Positions 38,486 to 52,228 of a stretch of DNA of 64,000 nucleotides are shown one piece after another. The notes under the pieces are model-generated. The model did not search any database, was not told the DNA's origin, and saw only the letters and a list, made by a program, of their open reading frames with translations. Both the position numbers and the translations under genes were made by a program. The DNA is from Ceratobasidium sp. AG-K. Taxonomy: Eukaryota; Basidiomycota; Agaricomycetes; Cantharellales; Ceratobasidiaceae. How positions within the stretch are numbered: position 1 is the stretch's first letter; each line of letters begins with the position of its first letter. The stretch covers positions 8,680,001 through 8,744,000 of the forward strand of contig JAWNGF010000001.1 of the NCBI GenBank assembly GCA_037039685.1, given 5' to 3'.

Positions 38486-40748
38486 TCAATACAGTCGATG
38501 AGCACTTCTCCAATGGCTATTCATGGACTTCAGCAGCTCGTCCTGCAAGGATTCCTCCGTAACGACTCGGACCAAGCGTGGCCCACACTCCAATTCTCCG
38601 TGCTCTACACTCTCATCGTCTGGGTCCAGTTCTTCCATCCCGTATTCGGTTGAGAGGATGGAATCCCACTGCGCTGGTACATGCTGGTCTTCATCGATGT
38701 TGTACCATTCGTCCCGGACCAGGGAGGGTTCTTCATCCCACGTGGTTGTTGATAATTCAACAAGCCCACAGCGGGGCAACTCCTCCTTAGTGCATTCTTC
38801 TTTGCCAAGCGCATCATGATAATCGACCTCACCTTCGCGGTAAAACCCGTGTAACTCCTCTACGCCGTCGTGTGGAAGACTAACATTATCTCCGTAAATC
38901 GATTCGGGTCGCTCATCATAAAGTGCACTTTCTCGAACTGGAAAGCCTTCAAAAGCAATGTTGCCCTGATCCTCTTCACAGGTGTCATCGAACCAGTATT
39001 CGTCCAACTCTACACGCTTAAAGCGCCCGGGCCTTCCGAATCCCACAATACTTCATCGCCGTGTGTTTCTTCCAGGTACCACTCCCCGATGTTTTGGCCT
39101 TCCTGGAAATCACTTTCTGGTGGACGCGGAGATAAACACACAGTAGGTATGTGTATATAATGAGCGCCATGGCCAGAGTCAAGATTGGGGGGTTCCAATT
39201 GGAGGCATTCCGGTGTGCTTGGAGGATTGTAAGCATCTGGGGGTGCCATAGTGTGCTGGTTGACATCCTGGATCGGTGGTTCAGAGACCAATCGAGGGAT
39301 CCCAAGTGGAGACACGATAGGGATCTGGTGCTCCATGGGTGCGGGAGGTGCTTGAAAATAGGCTGAAGTGGTTGAAGGTTGAGCCAAAGGTTTATCGATG
39401 GAAGAAGTTGGTTTTGCTCCAGCGTTGGCTTGTAGTGGGGGTATATGCGAATCTGGTTGTTTTAGTCTTGAGGCCCAACCACAACGCGCAACTTCAACTA
39501 TCACATCTTTTTTTGCGCGGGGGCGAAAAGGAGCTTGGGCCGGCTGGGTGTCCACTCGCTCAAAAGAAATTGGACTGGAAAGGCGCTGCTCAACATCCCA
39601 TGGTGGCGAGTCTTCGCGCCCGGATGGAAGTGAACGAGCAGGGGATCCCTGGGCACTTGTATGATCCGCGACGGAGCTTGCGCGTGGATTGCCGAGAGAA
39701 TCCTTTTGGGCGGCACGGCGACCGGCTCGCACTCTCATAGAGTGGTCACTGGGATTATCTGAGTAATCCGAATCGTCTTCGGGGGCTCCACTTTCAGACC
39801 GCACAGATTGAGCCTTGTTGAGAAATCTAGATTCAGAGAACACAATGTCTGGTAACGTGCCCAACAGAATACTGATTAGAATGGAGGTTATATGCTTCAG
39901 ACTACCTCACCTGATTTAGACCTCCCCGCAGGCTTATTACGCCTATCATTCGCTACCACTTTTGCGGATGCCTTGCCCTTGTTAAATACTCCAACCGTTG
40001 GACTTGGTTTTATCTGCGACCTCGGCATCAATAAAAATTCGATGCTATCAGGACATGAAACTCACCGTCAAACGAGATTTGCCCAAGCTTTGCGAAGAAA
40101 AGTTTTGCATGAGTAATAACGCAGGAGTAGCCTTTTTCTTCCGTTGCTTGTTTCCCCCCGCATCTATATTTGGGCGTTTTTTGCTCGATCGCCGTTTATC
40201 TTTTGCAGAAGACTCATTTGGAGCCCCCACGCCGGTCATGGCAACACGCCTCGCTCGCCGACGATTGCGGCGTTGTGCTAACCCTACAATCGCTGATATT
40301 ACTTACGTGAAAAGTGCCCTCAAACTTGTGACTTACTTTGCAAGTGTTCAGATTCAACTTCAGGACTAGACTCACGAGCTATTTGTTTTGACTGGGAAGG
40401 CACGGATTTGTCAGGGGTAGAACGTGTAATTTCTGAGGGATGGTCTTGATTCGGCTTGAGATCTGGCTTGAGGATGGGATTCGAAGGCTTGGGAAGGTCG
40501 ATTGGGCAGGATAGTCCTGATTTATCCGGCGTGGCGCAACGGGCATTAGTGCGAAGTCCGTCGCCCTTGGTAGCCGCAGCTCTGGGAATCAGCATCGGGC
40601 TCTGTGGTCGCAGATCTCCGAAGGTCGCTTGCCATGAGGCAGAGTTGACTTGCCCCTCAGCGACGTAATAGGACATCAATCCACGTTGGCTGTTTACAAA
40701 AGCACTAACTCGGTCATTCGCCGCGGTCTGCCTGTGTTTATTCAGCAT
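38486..40748 (-). CDS. acidic/disordered protein of unknown function (one frameshift)
   Basis: Unrecognised. The probable start at 40748 gives MLNKHRQTAANDRVSAFVNS, SYYVAEGQVNSASWQATFGDLRP, then Pro/Ser/Lys-rich sequence. A basic nuclear-type exon follows (KDKRRSSKKRPN, NKQRKKKATPALLL) and another (SPTVGVFNKGKASAKVVAND), then DIVFSESRFLNKAQSV and a long disordered part. The C-terminal 180 residues are strongly acidic (VELDEYWFDDTCEEDQGN, ELDPDDESVEHGELE). At about 39025-39035 the frame must shift by one for DSEGPG to continue as RFKRVELDEYW; one G is missing from the GGG run if this is an error. The basic patches suggest nuclear localisation. Confidence 0.55.
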
Positions 40749-41250
40749 TGGGAACTGAGCTCTGAAGACCACAAATCATGCAGTGAGCGAGGTGGAAAGG
40801 CTTGGGGAGATGAGAAAGCAACGCAGGTTGCGGATATCTTCAACCGTTTGAGCGACCGGACGATGGCGGCTTTGCCGGGGGTCGATGACTAATCACGTGA
40901 GGCGGTAACCGGCTGATCTCTGAAACCTCTTATCAGATTACGAACCCCGGAGTCTTGGAGGAACAAAATGTCTCTGGGGTCATTACGCCAAACTCGCACG
41001 CCATTACTCCCCCCTCCTGGTTTTCATACACGACTCAGGTCCTCCTTCCCCTCCCCAACCTTTCCGCCACGCTTGCTTGGTGCCTAGAGCATTTTTTGAC
41101 GCATTCCGCTCACACTGCGCTCCAAAATAGTCAGTTATCCATCCCGATAGCCTATCCAAACGCGGGCCTGCTTTTCGGGATCATCGGGTTTGGCACGAGC
41201 CATCTCTCCCTCAAAGAGGTCCTCTATCAGTGTTTAGTAGCCATTCAGCC
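40749..41250. other. divergent intergenic region
   Basis: 502 bp between divergent starts at 40748 and 41251. A plus-strand open stretch (40955-41254) has no ATG in frame and looks like leader sequence. Nothing else is supported. Confidence 0.4.
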
Positions 41251-41958
41251 ATGAGCACACTCACTGAATCTACGCCGCTGCTCCCTTCGTTCCATTCAGC
41301 TCACCGAAAAAGCCTAGACACCCCCAAGGCATCCGTCACCCCCAGAGTCATACTCGCTTTTTTCTTTTGGCCGTTTGTGTTGTTGACGCGACTCCTTTCC
41401 CAACAAGCGACCGACCCCATCCTCCCAACGGTCGTACCCAATCCTCCGCCGGCGCCCAAGCTTCCTGATCGCGTCAGCTTGGCGAGCCGGTCGGAAAAGC
41501 CGGTTGCTCAGGCTACACTTCCAAAGGACTCGATAGTGGTGGTAATTGCTCGCTCGGAGCTTCCAAGCACGACATACCCGGCATCATCGCTGAAAAAGAC
41601 ACCCAGCTATGACTCAATACCTCCCATGAAGGAAATTAGATCTGTGCGGTTCTCTGCGATCATTGATATTCACGAATTCTCAAGGCTGGCTGGAGAACCC
41701 GTCGGAATGGTGCCAGTGAGTTGATTCGTCGTGTGCGCAAGTTGAATGTAAGTCTGACGTGATCGTCCAACTTAGATTTCAAAGGCGCCTGGCGTTAAAA
41801 TTCCCCAAATTGAAAATGAACTGCGGCATGGAAGCCAAGCACGAGCGCGCGTGGCCCTTGAACTAGAGCCTGTGCCACTAAAATCGTCCTATAACCACAA
41901 ACTAATAGACGACGGCGAATACACTTCGCAATCACGTTACGGATCACCTATTTATTGA
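41251..41958 (+). CDS. small predicted membrane protein of unknown function
   Basis: From the ATG at 41251: MSTLTESTPLLPSFHSAHRK carries an acidic dileucine-type motif (ESTPLL), which in other proteins directs sorting to vacuole or endosome. One hydrophobic segment follows (RVILAFFFWPFVLLTRLL, residues about 34-51), long enough to span a membrane. Then come a Pro-rich stretch, VVVIARSELPS, MKEIRSVRFSAIIDI and a soluble tail ending SRYGSPIY. One intron near 41718-41775. About 215 residues. No family recognised. Confidence 0.55.
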
Positions 41959-42129
41959 GCACCCACTGTATGCATATACTCACTGTACCTTCGCTTTCAA
42001 TTACTTTCGATTATTTCGACGACTTACGATTGCTGCTTTCGAATGAATTTACGTTCAATCATAAACACGGGTGATGCATAAAACTTTTGGACATATGTGA
42101 CATGAAGTACACGAGAAAGAATATAACAA

Positions 42130-43120
42130 TCAAACGGACTCCAAGACCTCCGGCTCCTTGAAGTCCTTCACCACCCGCGTGCCAGTCTCCTATAAAAGGC
42201 AATATGTCAGAGACAGCATGCACGATAAGAGCAAAATTACGCACGTCACTTCCTCCACCGTGAAGCTCAAGAAGTTTAGACATGTCGAATTTGGGCGCCT
42301 TCAAGATCTTGGCCTTTCGGACGTACACGTTCTGGAGGGGGTAGATGCCGCGGCACGCCTTCTCGATCTCACGTCCAATCGCCTCGGGAACAAACTTTTG
42401 AACCAGCTCCTTGAGGTCGCAGCTGGTGGCCTCCTTGGTCATGATCTCAAACATCTTTCGGCGAATCTCGCGGATCTGGGCGGTCTGCGCATAGGTGGTC
42501 TTGCTGACCTGTGTTGGCCTACGCTTGGTGAAGCCGATAGCAAAGAGACGGAGGAGGTAACCGTCGGTCGTCTTGACGTCGACGTGGGCCTCGATGAGAG
42601 ACTGCCACTTGCGGACGAGCGAGCGGAGCTTGTCAGAAGTGAAGTCCATGCCGTGGAAGTTGGTCAGGCAGTCACGTCCCTGGACCTCGTCAACCCGTAG
42701 CTTGATCTTGCGGAACGATTGGTCCTCATCCTTGTTGAGGTCACCGAGCGACAGCTCAATGATACGACCCTTGAGGGAGTCGTTGGCGTTCCCTAAAAAG
42801 TACAAATGTAAGACTATGGAGATGTTAAGAGGCGGAAAGAGGCATACTGAGACCCTGTGACCTGTTAACCAAGGTCTTGCCAACGTTCCTGGTATCGAAC
42901 ATGGAGGGCGCCTTAATGTCATACCAGTCTAAGCTCCGGCAGTTAGCCTCATAACTCATATATGTATAGCATACTACCAACGAACCTTTTCGGGAGAAGG
43001 GGTCGACGACCTTTTTCTTGATACCCTTCTTGCCCTTCGACAAACGCTTGTTCTAAACACAATTTGTGAGCGGACGCACACGAGGGTATACCCAAAACCA
43101 CATACTTTTCCAACGGCCAT
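42130..43120 (-). CDS. RPS1: 40S ribosomal protein eS1 (RPS1/RPS3A)
   Basis: Small-subunit ribosomal protein on the 40S solvent/platform side. The ATG at 43120 gives [19 protein letters not shown], then [44 protein letters not shown], the [20 protein letters not shown] block, [32 protein letters not shown], and the terminal [12 protein letters not shown]. Full length for the family (about 255 residues). The short first exon ends soon after the start and five or so introns are present. No frame problem. Confidence 0.97.
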
Positions 43121-43236
43121 ATTGTTTACAGCCCGAGTGAGAGAATGAAGGGGCTACGTAATTTTAGTGGTCAGCGCAGGGACATAGCTTGGAGAGCGCC
43201 AAAACGTACGAGGTCGACGGAGGCTAGCCTTGAGGT
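43121..43236. promoter_or_regulatory. 116-bp divergent promoter eS1 / ATG10
   Basis: The start codons of a ribosomal protein gene (minus) and ATG10 (plus) lie only 116 bp apart, so the two promoters overlap. No recognised motif beyond a moderately GC-rich stretch. Confidence 0.5.
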
Positions 43237-44148
43237 ATGATCGACAAATCAGTTGTGAACGCCCCGGATGCAAATGCGTGGCTTGGTACTTGCAAGCACC
43301 TGACTCAGCTCTTGCTCAATTTCCAATTGACACTCATGGATCTTCCAGCCACCTTGTCCCGCAATGAATTCAACCGGGCGTGTCAGGAGCTTTTGCAACA
43401 GTCTTCAGCAAAATCCAATGAAACTGAGAAACAATACAATGATAAATTTGGTATATGGACATGGGCCGAGCCTAGCGTGAATACCTTCTTCAACTAGCAC
43501 TCGTATGGGTTACTTACCGAGTTCTTGTAGATAATCTCGGGCTGGGGGCACCTAAAGAGGACAAGCTCTTCCGCGATATCCCGACAGAGGTCTCCAGAGG
43601 TTACGCTCGATACCCCGCTTAATGATACTGAAGAGTATATGCTTGAAGGCGAAGACGAGTCATGTGCGCCAGTTGTTGAGTCTGTCAATAACAGGATATA
43701 CTTTCATGAAAGTATTGTGTGGCACCCAACCTACATGGTTCCAGCATACTACTTTCAGGCAGTAGACCCAGGTGAGCCCTCTGCAATCATTCGGTGTATA
43801 TATCCCACAAGGCTCGCAGGTGGTAGCCCTGTTCAACTCGACGAAGTCATACGTACCAGCCGTTTTCAGCGACGTACCCTTCTCGACACCGCCGTCGATA
43901 TAACCACGTTCGGAGTACAACCAAGGGAAACTAACTATGCACAGTTTCCCCTACTTTCACATGGCGACCACCCCCTCCTAGGCACACCTCACTGGTACTT
44001 TCATCCTTGTGAAACTTCGACGGCCGTAAAGGAAATCCTGATTCAAACACTTGATACTCCCTGGAATCCGAATAATGCCGAATGTCTCCTCCAGTGGTTG
44101 AAAGCGTGGTTCGCCGTCCTTACGACGGCGATAGACCTAAATATTTGA
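43237..44148 (+). CDS. ATG10: autophagy E2-like conjugating enzyme ATG10
   Basis: E2-like enzyme that joins ATG12 to ATG5 during autophagosome formation. The ATG at 43237 leads to LSRNEFNRACQELLQQS, typical of the ATG3/ATG10 N-terminus, and FGIWTWAEPS. A 59-bp intron (GTGAATACC...CTTGTAG, about 43478-43536) joins this to SGWGHLKRTSSS. A second exon stretch reads YFHESIVWHPTYMVPAYYF, and the catalytic HPC motif is in WYFHPCETSTAVKEI (about 43993-44037), with the Cys as thioester site. It ends WFAVLTTAIDLNI. Length about 280 residues after splicing. ATG3 is excluded by the lack of its long flexible insertion and by the short size. Confidence 0.85.
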
Positions 44149-44352
44149 TAACACATGTATTAATTAACATTATGCCGAGAAAATGCAAAACAAGTTCGAT
44201 GCAGGTTGTCATGGATCAGAAAGGTTAATTGGTGCATAATAGGCGAAACAAACAGATTTGAGTGACAGGGATGGACGAAATGCAACCACAAGTGGGAAAC
44301 GATTGTTCTAGGGCGGATGCAAGATAAATACAATATGGTTTGAGAGCGTGAT

Positions 44353-46807
44353 TTATTGCCAGCCATGATGCTGCGCGACCATCTGAGGGGGCTTCGGAGG
44401 AGGTCCAGGGTAAATCGTCGTGGTTGAAGGCCCGGGGAAGATACCTCCGATGGGGACAGACTGTCCTTGTTGTTGAGGGTGGGACGGCGGCTGCTAGCAC
44501 TCCAAGTTAGACAGTAAATATCATAAAACACACAGGCAACTTACCTGATACGCAGACGGTGGGGGCGGCAATTCATTCTCCGCGTTGTTCTGGTACGTTT
44601 GAAAGTTTGAGTTTGGGGGTGGCGGAGGAGCCTGGAACTGAGTACGCGGTGGGGACTGCGGCTGTCGCACAGGACTATTCACCTGTGGAGGCGGTGGCAT
44701 CTGGTGCTGAGACGGCAATGGCGGAGGAGGACCAGGCAAGGTCGGTTGTTGATAAGTGTTAGCACGCGGCGGCTCTTGCCATTGCGGTCCGTTCGCGTTT
44801 GGTTGCGGATAAGCACCAGGAAGCTGGAGTCCCATTGAGCCCGAGCTCGAGGCAGGGCCTTGGGCCTGCTGAGGGTTGGGCAAGGGCCTGGAGTTGCCAG
44901 CCGAGTTGTGCTGCTGAAGGGGTGGAGGTGCCGAGTTGTGCTGCTGAAGGGGTGGAGGAGCCGATGGCAGATTCTGCGGCGGAGCGTACGACTGCTGTGG
45001 TGGCTGCTGGTAGTACGGCTGTTGGGGTTGGGGCGGAAGCGACAACCGATGATGAGGATGCGGGACAGTCGGTAAGCCACCCCCAGGAGGGGAGGTTGAC
45101 TGTGGATAGGACTGAGGCGGGGGCGGGCCTTGTTGTTGGAGCTGAGGCGGAAACATCCCTTGTCCTGGTGAAGAAGTCTGAGGAGAGAAAGGTGCCATCT
45201 GAGGAGCATATTGCCCAGGCGGTGGTGGACCATTCTGAATTGGAGGTGCGGGGGTCTGGATCGGGGGAGGATATTGTTGAGACGCATAGGTATGTTGTTG
45301 AGGGAAAGGAGTGTGTGATGGATTCGGGGGTTGCTGCGGGAAAGGCGTCTGCGAAGGGTTGGGGGCATGTTGGAATTGCACTGCAGCTGGTGGAGGGACA
45401 TTGAAAGGCATCGGTGTCGGGATGGGTGGAGGACCACCAAACCCAGAAGACACCAGTCGAACACCACCTTGATTTCCATTCTGAGGCGGAGGATACCCTT
45501 GTTGAAAAGCGCCGTTCGGAGGTAGGGGAGGGGCGCTCGGAGCACCATATCCGAGACTCGGATAACCGGGCCCTTGAGGGAAATGAGGCGGGACATTATC
45601 TTGCGGTACGCCAGCCCCGAACAAACTAGGAGGTGGGTTGAAACCCGGAGCAGGTGTGGCTGGGCCGTATAAAGAAGGCGCAGGAGTCTGACTTAGCTGC
45701 ATGTTGGACATGGACTGTGCCAGCGATGCAGCGGAATAAGAATCATACTGGGGCTGCTGGTAAGGTTGCTGCGAAGATATAGAGCCATTTGAAGGATAGC
45801 CGTATATACTTGCTGGCTGTTGATACGATCAGATATCGACGGCCCCCACTTCGGCCGTACTACTTACTGGGAAACTATCGCGCCTTCGTTGGTCATAGTT
45901 GGTGCCCAGCATTCCAAGTTCATCGTAGACGGGACGCGAAGCCTCTATCGCAGAGCCAAGAGAGTGGGAGTTCAACGAGTGTTGAGAGTTGTACGGAGGA
46001 ATGTACAAATCAGGTGCCCCTACGGCGCTCGTTGATGGCCGGAGAGAGTCAGGTACACTAGCGCGCTGATCGTTCGGTTGAGCCTGAGGCGGTGATGATT
46101 CGCGATTGGGGCGAAGTGCAGCCGGAATTTCACTGCTCGAGCTGGAGGGGGTAAAAGATCCTGGTCCACCATAGTGAGGGTTAGCGACGCTTGGACGCGC
46201 TGCCTTCTTCTTTGCAGGCGGCTTTGCCTTGGACCAAAAGGTCATCTCCAAGTACACTTCTCCAGCATATTTGTCCTTGTTCTGGAGTGTAAACCACTCT
46301 GAGAAAAGAAAATACAGCTCAGCAGCGTGAAAAGGACAGGATCGCACGTGCGATGAACTCACCATCAACCTCGCCCTTTGTCAACGCCTCTGTGAGATCA
46401 ACCTGGGCCTCTCCGATCAACTCTGGTTCGCGTGGATCGTCTGCATAGCAGCAGACGCGCATCGATTTGCCGCCCTTGATGTTGCGAAAGCGATCCTTGG
46501 GCGGAGGTGTCTTGTCTCCTGCTGTTCTCGCGAGTTCATCCTCGGCGTCCTCATAAATGCTGAACCGAACTTCCTCGTCCCACTCGGGATGTTGGCCGCC
46601 GCGTTTAACCGCCTTGGTTCGCCGGGTTTCCATGTTAAAACGCATTGAGCAATATGGATCTTGCTTTCCAATATGACGCTTGTTCGGAAGGTTTTTCTGG
46701 AGCACACATTGTAAGCCGCCTTGAAGAGCGATTAGAACGCTCTTCATACGTACCGCCCGTAAAACTACCACGATCAGCGTCCCTATCTCTCTCGGTGACG
46801 ACGACAT
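44353..46807 (-). CDS. FIC1: C2-domain cytokinesis protein, FIC1/INN1-like
   Basis: C2-domain protein with a very long Pro/Gln-rich tail, the architecture of fission yeast Fic1 and budding yeast Inn1, which act at the cleavage furrow and bind SH3 proteins. The ATG at 46807 gives MSSSPREIGTLIVVVLRAKN, then GKQDPYCSMRFNM, KRGGQHPEWDEEVRFSIYED, MRVCCYADDPREPELIG and VDEWFTLQNKDKYAGEVYLE: a complete C2 fold over about 150 residues. The remaining 600 residues are almost all P, Q, N, S and G with many PPxxP sites. An apparent in-frame TGA at 45829-45831 is removed by a 51-bp intron (45817-45867, GTAAGT...CAG). It ends PQMVAQHHGWQ. Confidence 0.82.
44901..44960 (-). repeat. 30-bp tandem duplication inside the FIC1-like gene
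   Basis: Two adjacent 30-bp copies (44901-44930 and 44931-44960) differ at one base. On the coding strand each encodes APPPLQQHNS. It adds one Pro-rich unit and is probably a recent slippage or unequal-exchange event. Confidence 0.9.
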
Positions 46808-47183
46808 GGCGTCCAAGTCGTTTCTAGTCGTATAACGTGCAGATGGTCGTTTTCAGCTTCAGATATATGGCCACGGGCGGTGGGAGCAGGTTCCTAGCAA
46901 AGCAACTGTCGAACAAGAGGCTTGGTGGTTGAAGGCAGCAAAGGAGCAGAGCGCCCGTGACAGGATGAAGCAAATCCCACACATGACTTGCCATATTTGA
47001 CCCCTTTCTGTTTCAGGCTGTGTCAGGGCCTGGATGATACGTCGGTCACAACGGCTAACCCGATCCAAGCAAACGTTGCCTGGTTGGCAAGAATAGGTTC
47101 ACAGCATCCACGAGTGTATAAACATTGTATTACAGATTATTAACAGGACATGACCCAAGCATACATAGACTTTATCTGTCATC
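46808..47183. other. intergenic: FIC1-like promoter and ERG10 terminator
   Basis: 376 bp between two minus-strand genes. AT-rich next to the ERG10 stop. No ORF or RNA gene with support was seen. Confidence 0.4.
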
Positions 47184-48634
<1,451 letters not shown>

Positions 48635-49108
48635 GGTGCGAAGAGAGATGCGAGTGGTGGAAGGGAGGCGAGTGCGGAGGGCAATATGTCTTGCACGAAG
48701 CATGTCTCAGGTTTTATAGATGATTTCTTGTTTACACGTGCAGGATTTTTGGGGCGGCCTGTATTGTCCGAGATGGTGCGATGAGACATCAGACGACGAA
48801 TATCGTTCATTTTACTTACCTAGACAGCTCGGAAGATGAGGCGATAAGGCACAGAGGCGCAAGTTCTTCAGCCTTAAGTACCAGGAGCACACACACGAAG
48901 GAAAACCGGGAGAGGACATCAGACCGCGCCGGAACTAGACATCTTGTCATGTGATTGCACCCATAGAAATCCCGGAACATACATATAATCCCTTGCATTT
49001 CCCGATTATCTTTAATTTGGGATAATATTCCGAAAATCAAATCATGTCAAACCACCACTTGCCAAACCTGTAGAAGAATAGGCCTCATTGTGTCTATTAC
49101 GAGTTAAA
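48635..49108. promoter_or_regulatory. divergent promoter region ERG10 / pseudouridine enzyme
   Basis: 474 bp between divergent starts. The ERG10 side (48635-48700) is purine-rich on the plus strand. A short minus-strand ORF at 48616-48810 overlaps the ERG10 first exon but has no supporting features. Confidence 0.4.
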
Positions 49109-52100
49109 ATGTACTTCCTTGGCCGTGGCGTTTCGCGTATCACTCGCTCATCTCGCTCTCCGCGCAACGCAAATGTCCGCACCTTGACTACTTCGGGCAC
49201 TCAGTCAAACCTCTTGACGATCCATCCTGAAGTAGCAGATGCGTTAGCACATGGAAGACCAGTTGTTGCTCTCGAAAGTACCGTAATCACTCATGGTAAG
49301 TGCTATATCTCACATGGCTGACCCAGATTACAAGGTTGGTTTTAGGTTTGGCCTATCCCGACAACCTCAAAACTGCGATCTCTTGCGAAGAGAACATACG
49401 CACTAACGGGGCTATCCCAGCCACCATTGGCCTACTAGAAGGTCGACTGCATGTTGGTCTAGAGCAGAAACAGCTCGAGATTCTAGCAGATGTCGAAAGT
49501 CTCAAGAGTGCGGGCAAAGCGCCGGTTAAGCTTTCTCGCCGGGATCTCGCGCCGGCGATGAGCTTGGGGCGCTATGGCGGAACCACGATTGCGGGAACTA
49601 CAATAGTTGCCCATCTTGCCGGCATCAAGGTACGTTGGGTTTTATTGTGCGTCCATCCTGTTTAACTTGGACAATAGGTCTTTGCCACGGGAGGACTCGG
49701 CGGTGTTCACCGTGGGGGTGAGACCTGTAAGTATAGTCACTTTTGAGTTTGAGTATATGAACTAATTAAGTACCCCAGCGTGGGATGTTTCTGCTGGTGC
49801 GTAAATCGTATTTCTCTGCTTACTCTAGTTGAATCACGTACAATGGGCAGATTTGACTGAGCTCGGCCGCACGCCAATCGCGGTGATTGCTTCTGGCGCC
49901 AAGTCCATTCTCGATATCGGAAGGACATTGGAAGTCCTGGTAGGCTGTTTACGGTTGTATGCGGTAATACCTGCTCACATTCTTTCAAGGAAACGCAAGG
50001 TGTAACAGTTGCAGCCTATGCTAATGAGGGGAATTGGCCTGCATTCTTCACCGCCCAAAGCGGTTACAAGGTGGTGTTCAAAGCGCTTGTACGATATATG
50101 CTCAACTCGGATATAGGCACCATGGGCATTCGATAACCCAAAAGATGCAGCTAGGAGTATTTGTGAGCATTCGTTTCATTTTCTTTACGCCGTCTCACAT
50201 ATCGACAGATCTTGCCGAAAAGCTGGGAATTCAATCAGGAACTATTTTCGGCGCGCCGATCCCTCAAGAGTTTGAAGCTGTCGGACTTGAGATTCAAGCG
50301 GCGGTTGATCAAGCCGTTCGCGAATCCGAGGAAAATGGTGTTTCAAAGTCTGGCCGAGAGGCTACACCATGGCTACTGAGTCGCGTCAGGGAGCTTACGA
50401 AAGGCATCTCGATCTCAAGCAGTAAGTTATTCGTCTGTGTAATCTTCAATTTCTTGAAAGTGCCACTTTTCAGACATTGCACTTTTGGAAAACAACGCCC
50501 GAATCGGTTAGTATACTTGATATCTTCTTGAACTGAACTAACTCGATATGTCTAGGTGCTCGCATTGCGGTCGAGTACGCAAAACTCAAGGCAGGAACTA
50601 CAGAGGAAGCAGTTTCGTCTGTGCGTTCTTAGTGTATGCTCGCATACAGCCAAAGTACCAATGATAATAATAGCATCAACCATCGTTCGTCAATCCACCC
50701 ACGCCAAATTCGACTTCCCAAACCACAACCACAACTTGGGAGACACAGACCTCACCGCTTGTGCTGATCGGGGCAGCTGCTATGGATATCACCGCCCAAC
50801 CTAATGTATCTTCAGTCTCTGGTGCTCACTCGACTTCTCCTGGAACCGTACAAATGTCGCCTGGGGGCGTTGCTAGGAATGTTGCCGAGGCTGCTCATTT
50901 GGCGCTCAAGAACATCACTCCGGCTTCTGAGTTTGAATCCAAGCGACCGCTCCTTATATCGCCCATCGGTCGGGACGCGTTTGCAACAGTTCTAACCCTA
51001 GAGACGGAGGCACGGGGTATGAGGACAGATGGGTTGATAAATTTTTCATCATCTCCAGCTAGGACTGCTGTATGCAACATGTTCTTGGACTCTGGGGGCG
51101 ACCTTCAAATGGGTGTTGCTGATATGGGAATCATCTCGGACATGGATACTGGTGTGGAAAAGGTAGGCCTTCATACAGGATATGTCGGTTAATTGGTTTC
51201 TTGATTGGGTTTAGGTTTTACAAAAGATGGAAATCGTCGCCCCGAGAATAGTCGCTATTGACGGGAATGGGACAACAGGTACTATATCCACAATCATTGG
51301 TAAGGCGAAGGAGCTGGGGGCAATGAGTAAGAGCGACATGTATTTTCATAGAGAAATCATTCTGATATTTATAACTACTTACAGCGTTTTATGAGGTAGA
51401 TTTGTGCAACTCACTGAGCAAGAGGTGGAAACTTATCCCAAATCGATACAGCCAACGTCGACCGCAAAATGCACTCGAATCATCCCAGCTATATCTAAGA
51501 TGCTCGCCGAAGACGTAAAGAACCCGTACATAACCGGAATCTTTCCCAACGTCATCGAGCTTCGGGCAATGTGGGAAGCTGCGGGAGTGGAAGACGGGCT
51601 CATCGGTTCTTCGTACTGGTGGCAAGTGATTGACCCCTTGGGTTCAGACTTGCACCAAAAGCTATCTGCGCAAATTCGAGGGAGCATGTCATTCTTGGTC
51701 AATGAGGGCATCATTCAGATGGCAACTCAACTATTGCCTTTCATCAAGCATATCATTGTGAAATGCGGGAGCAGAGGTAAGCAGGGCCAGGTCTTGTAAT
51801 TTATATGCGCATTTTAACTGGTTAATTTAGGGGTAGCCGTCATTGCGCATGTCACCGAAGAGAGTGGTGCTTCAAACTGGATTTTGGCGGGTACTCAGCC
51901 GAGCAAACACCAAGTCGTGTCTCGAGGATCAGATGGGTCGGTGCTAGTAATTCGATACTTTGCGGCGCAAACCCTTGAAGGAGAGTTCCACAACGTAACA
52001 GGAGCTGGTGAGCAATCTTCGTGGCTTGAGAGGTTTCAAATTGAGCTCGAATACTTTGGCGATGTAGGGGATACGTTGGTTGGAGCTTTTCTTGCATCCT

Positions 52101-52228
52101 TGGTAAACGATCAAGACACGTTTTCGAAGCCGTTCCAGCTGGAGGCGGCCGTCAATCGAGCACAAAGATGCGCGGTATTGACCATAGGTAGCAATCTGGC
52201 CGTCTCTCCACTTATTTCGTCTCTTTAA
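49109..52228 (+). CDS. bifunctional pseudouridine-5'-phosphate glycosidase / pseudouridine kinase
   Basis: Two enzymes of pseudouridine breakdown in one chain: a PfkB-type kinase makes pseudouridine 5'-phosphate and a PsuG/IndA-type glycosidase splits it to uracil and ribose 5-phosphate. The ATG at 49109 begins an Arg/Ser-rich, acid-free stretch ([20 protein letters not shown]), likely a mitochondrial presequence. The PsuG half has [43 protein letters not shown]-like [44 protein letters not shown] segments and [10 protein letters not shown]. The kinase half starts [13 protein letters not shown], then [16 protein letters not shown] and the GAGDT anion hole built across an intron ([16 protein letters not shown]). 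It ends SPLISSL. About twelve introns. Confidence 0.9.

Noticed and set aside
40955..41254. Plus-strand open frame upstream of the small membrane protein
   Set aside because: No ATG start; ends just after the start of the supported gene in another frame.
44799..45404. 200-codon plus-strand ORF
   Set aside because: Antisense to the Pro/Gln repeats of the FIC1-like gene; low-complexity shadows stay open by composition.
45829..45831. In-frame TGA in the FIC1-like gene
   Set aside because: A 51-bp intron with a consensus GTAAGT donor and CAG acceptor (45817-45867) removes it and keeps the frame.
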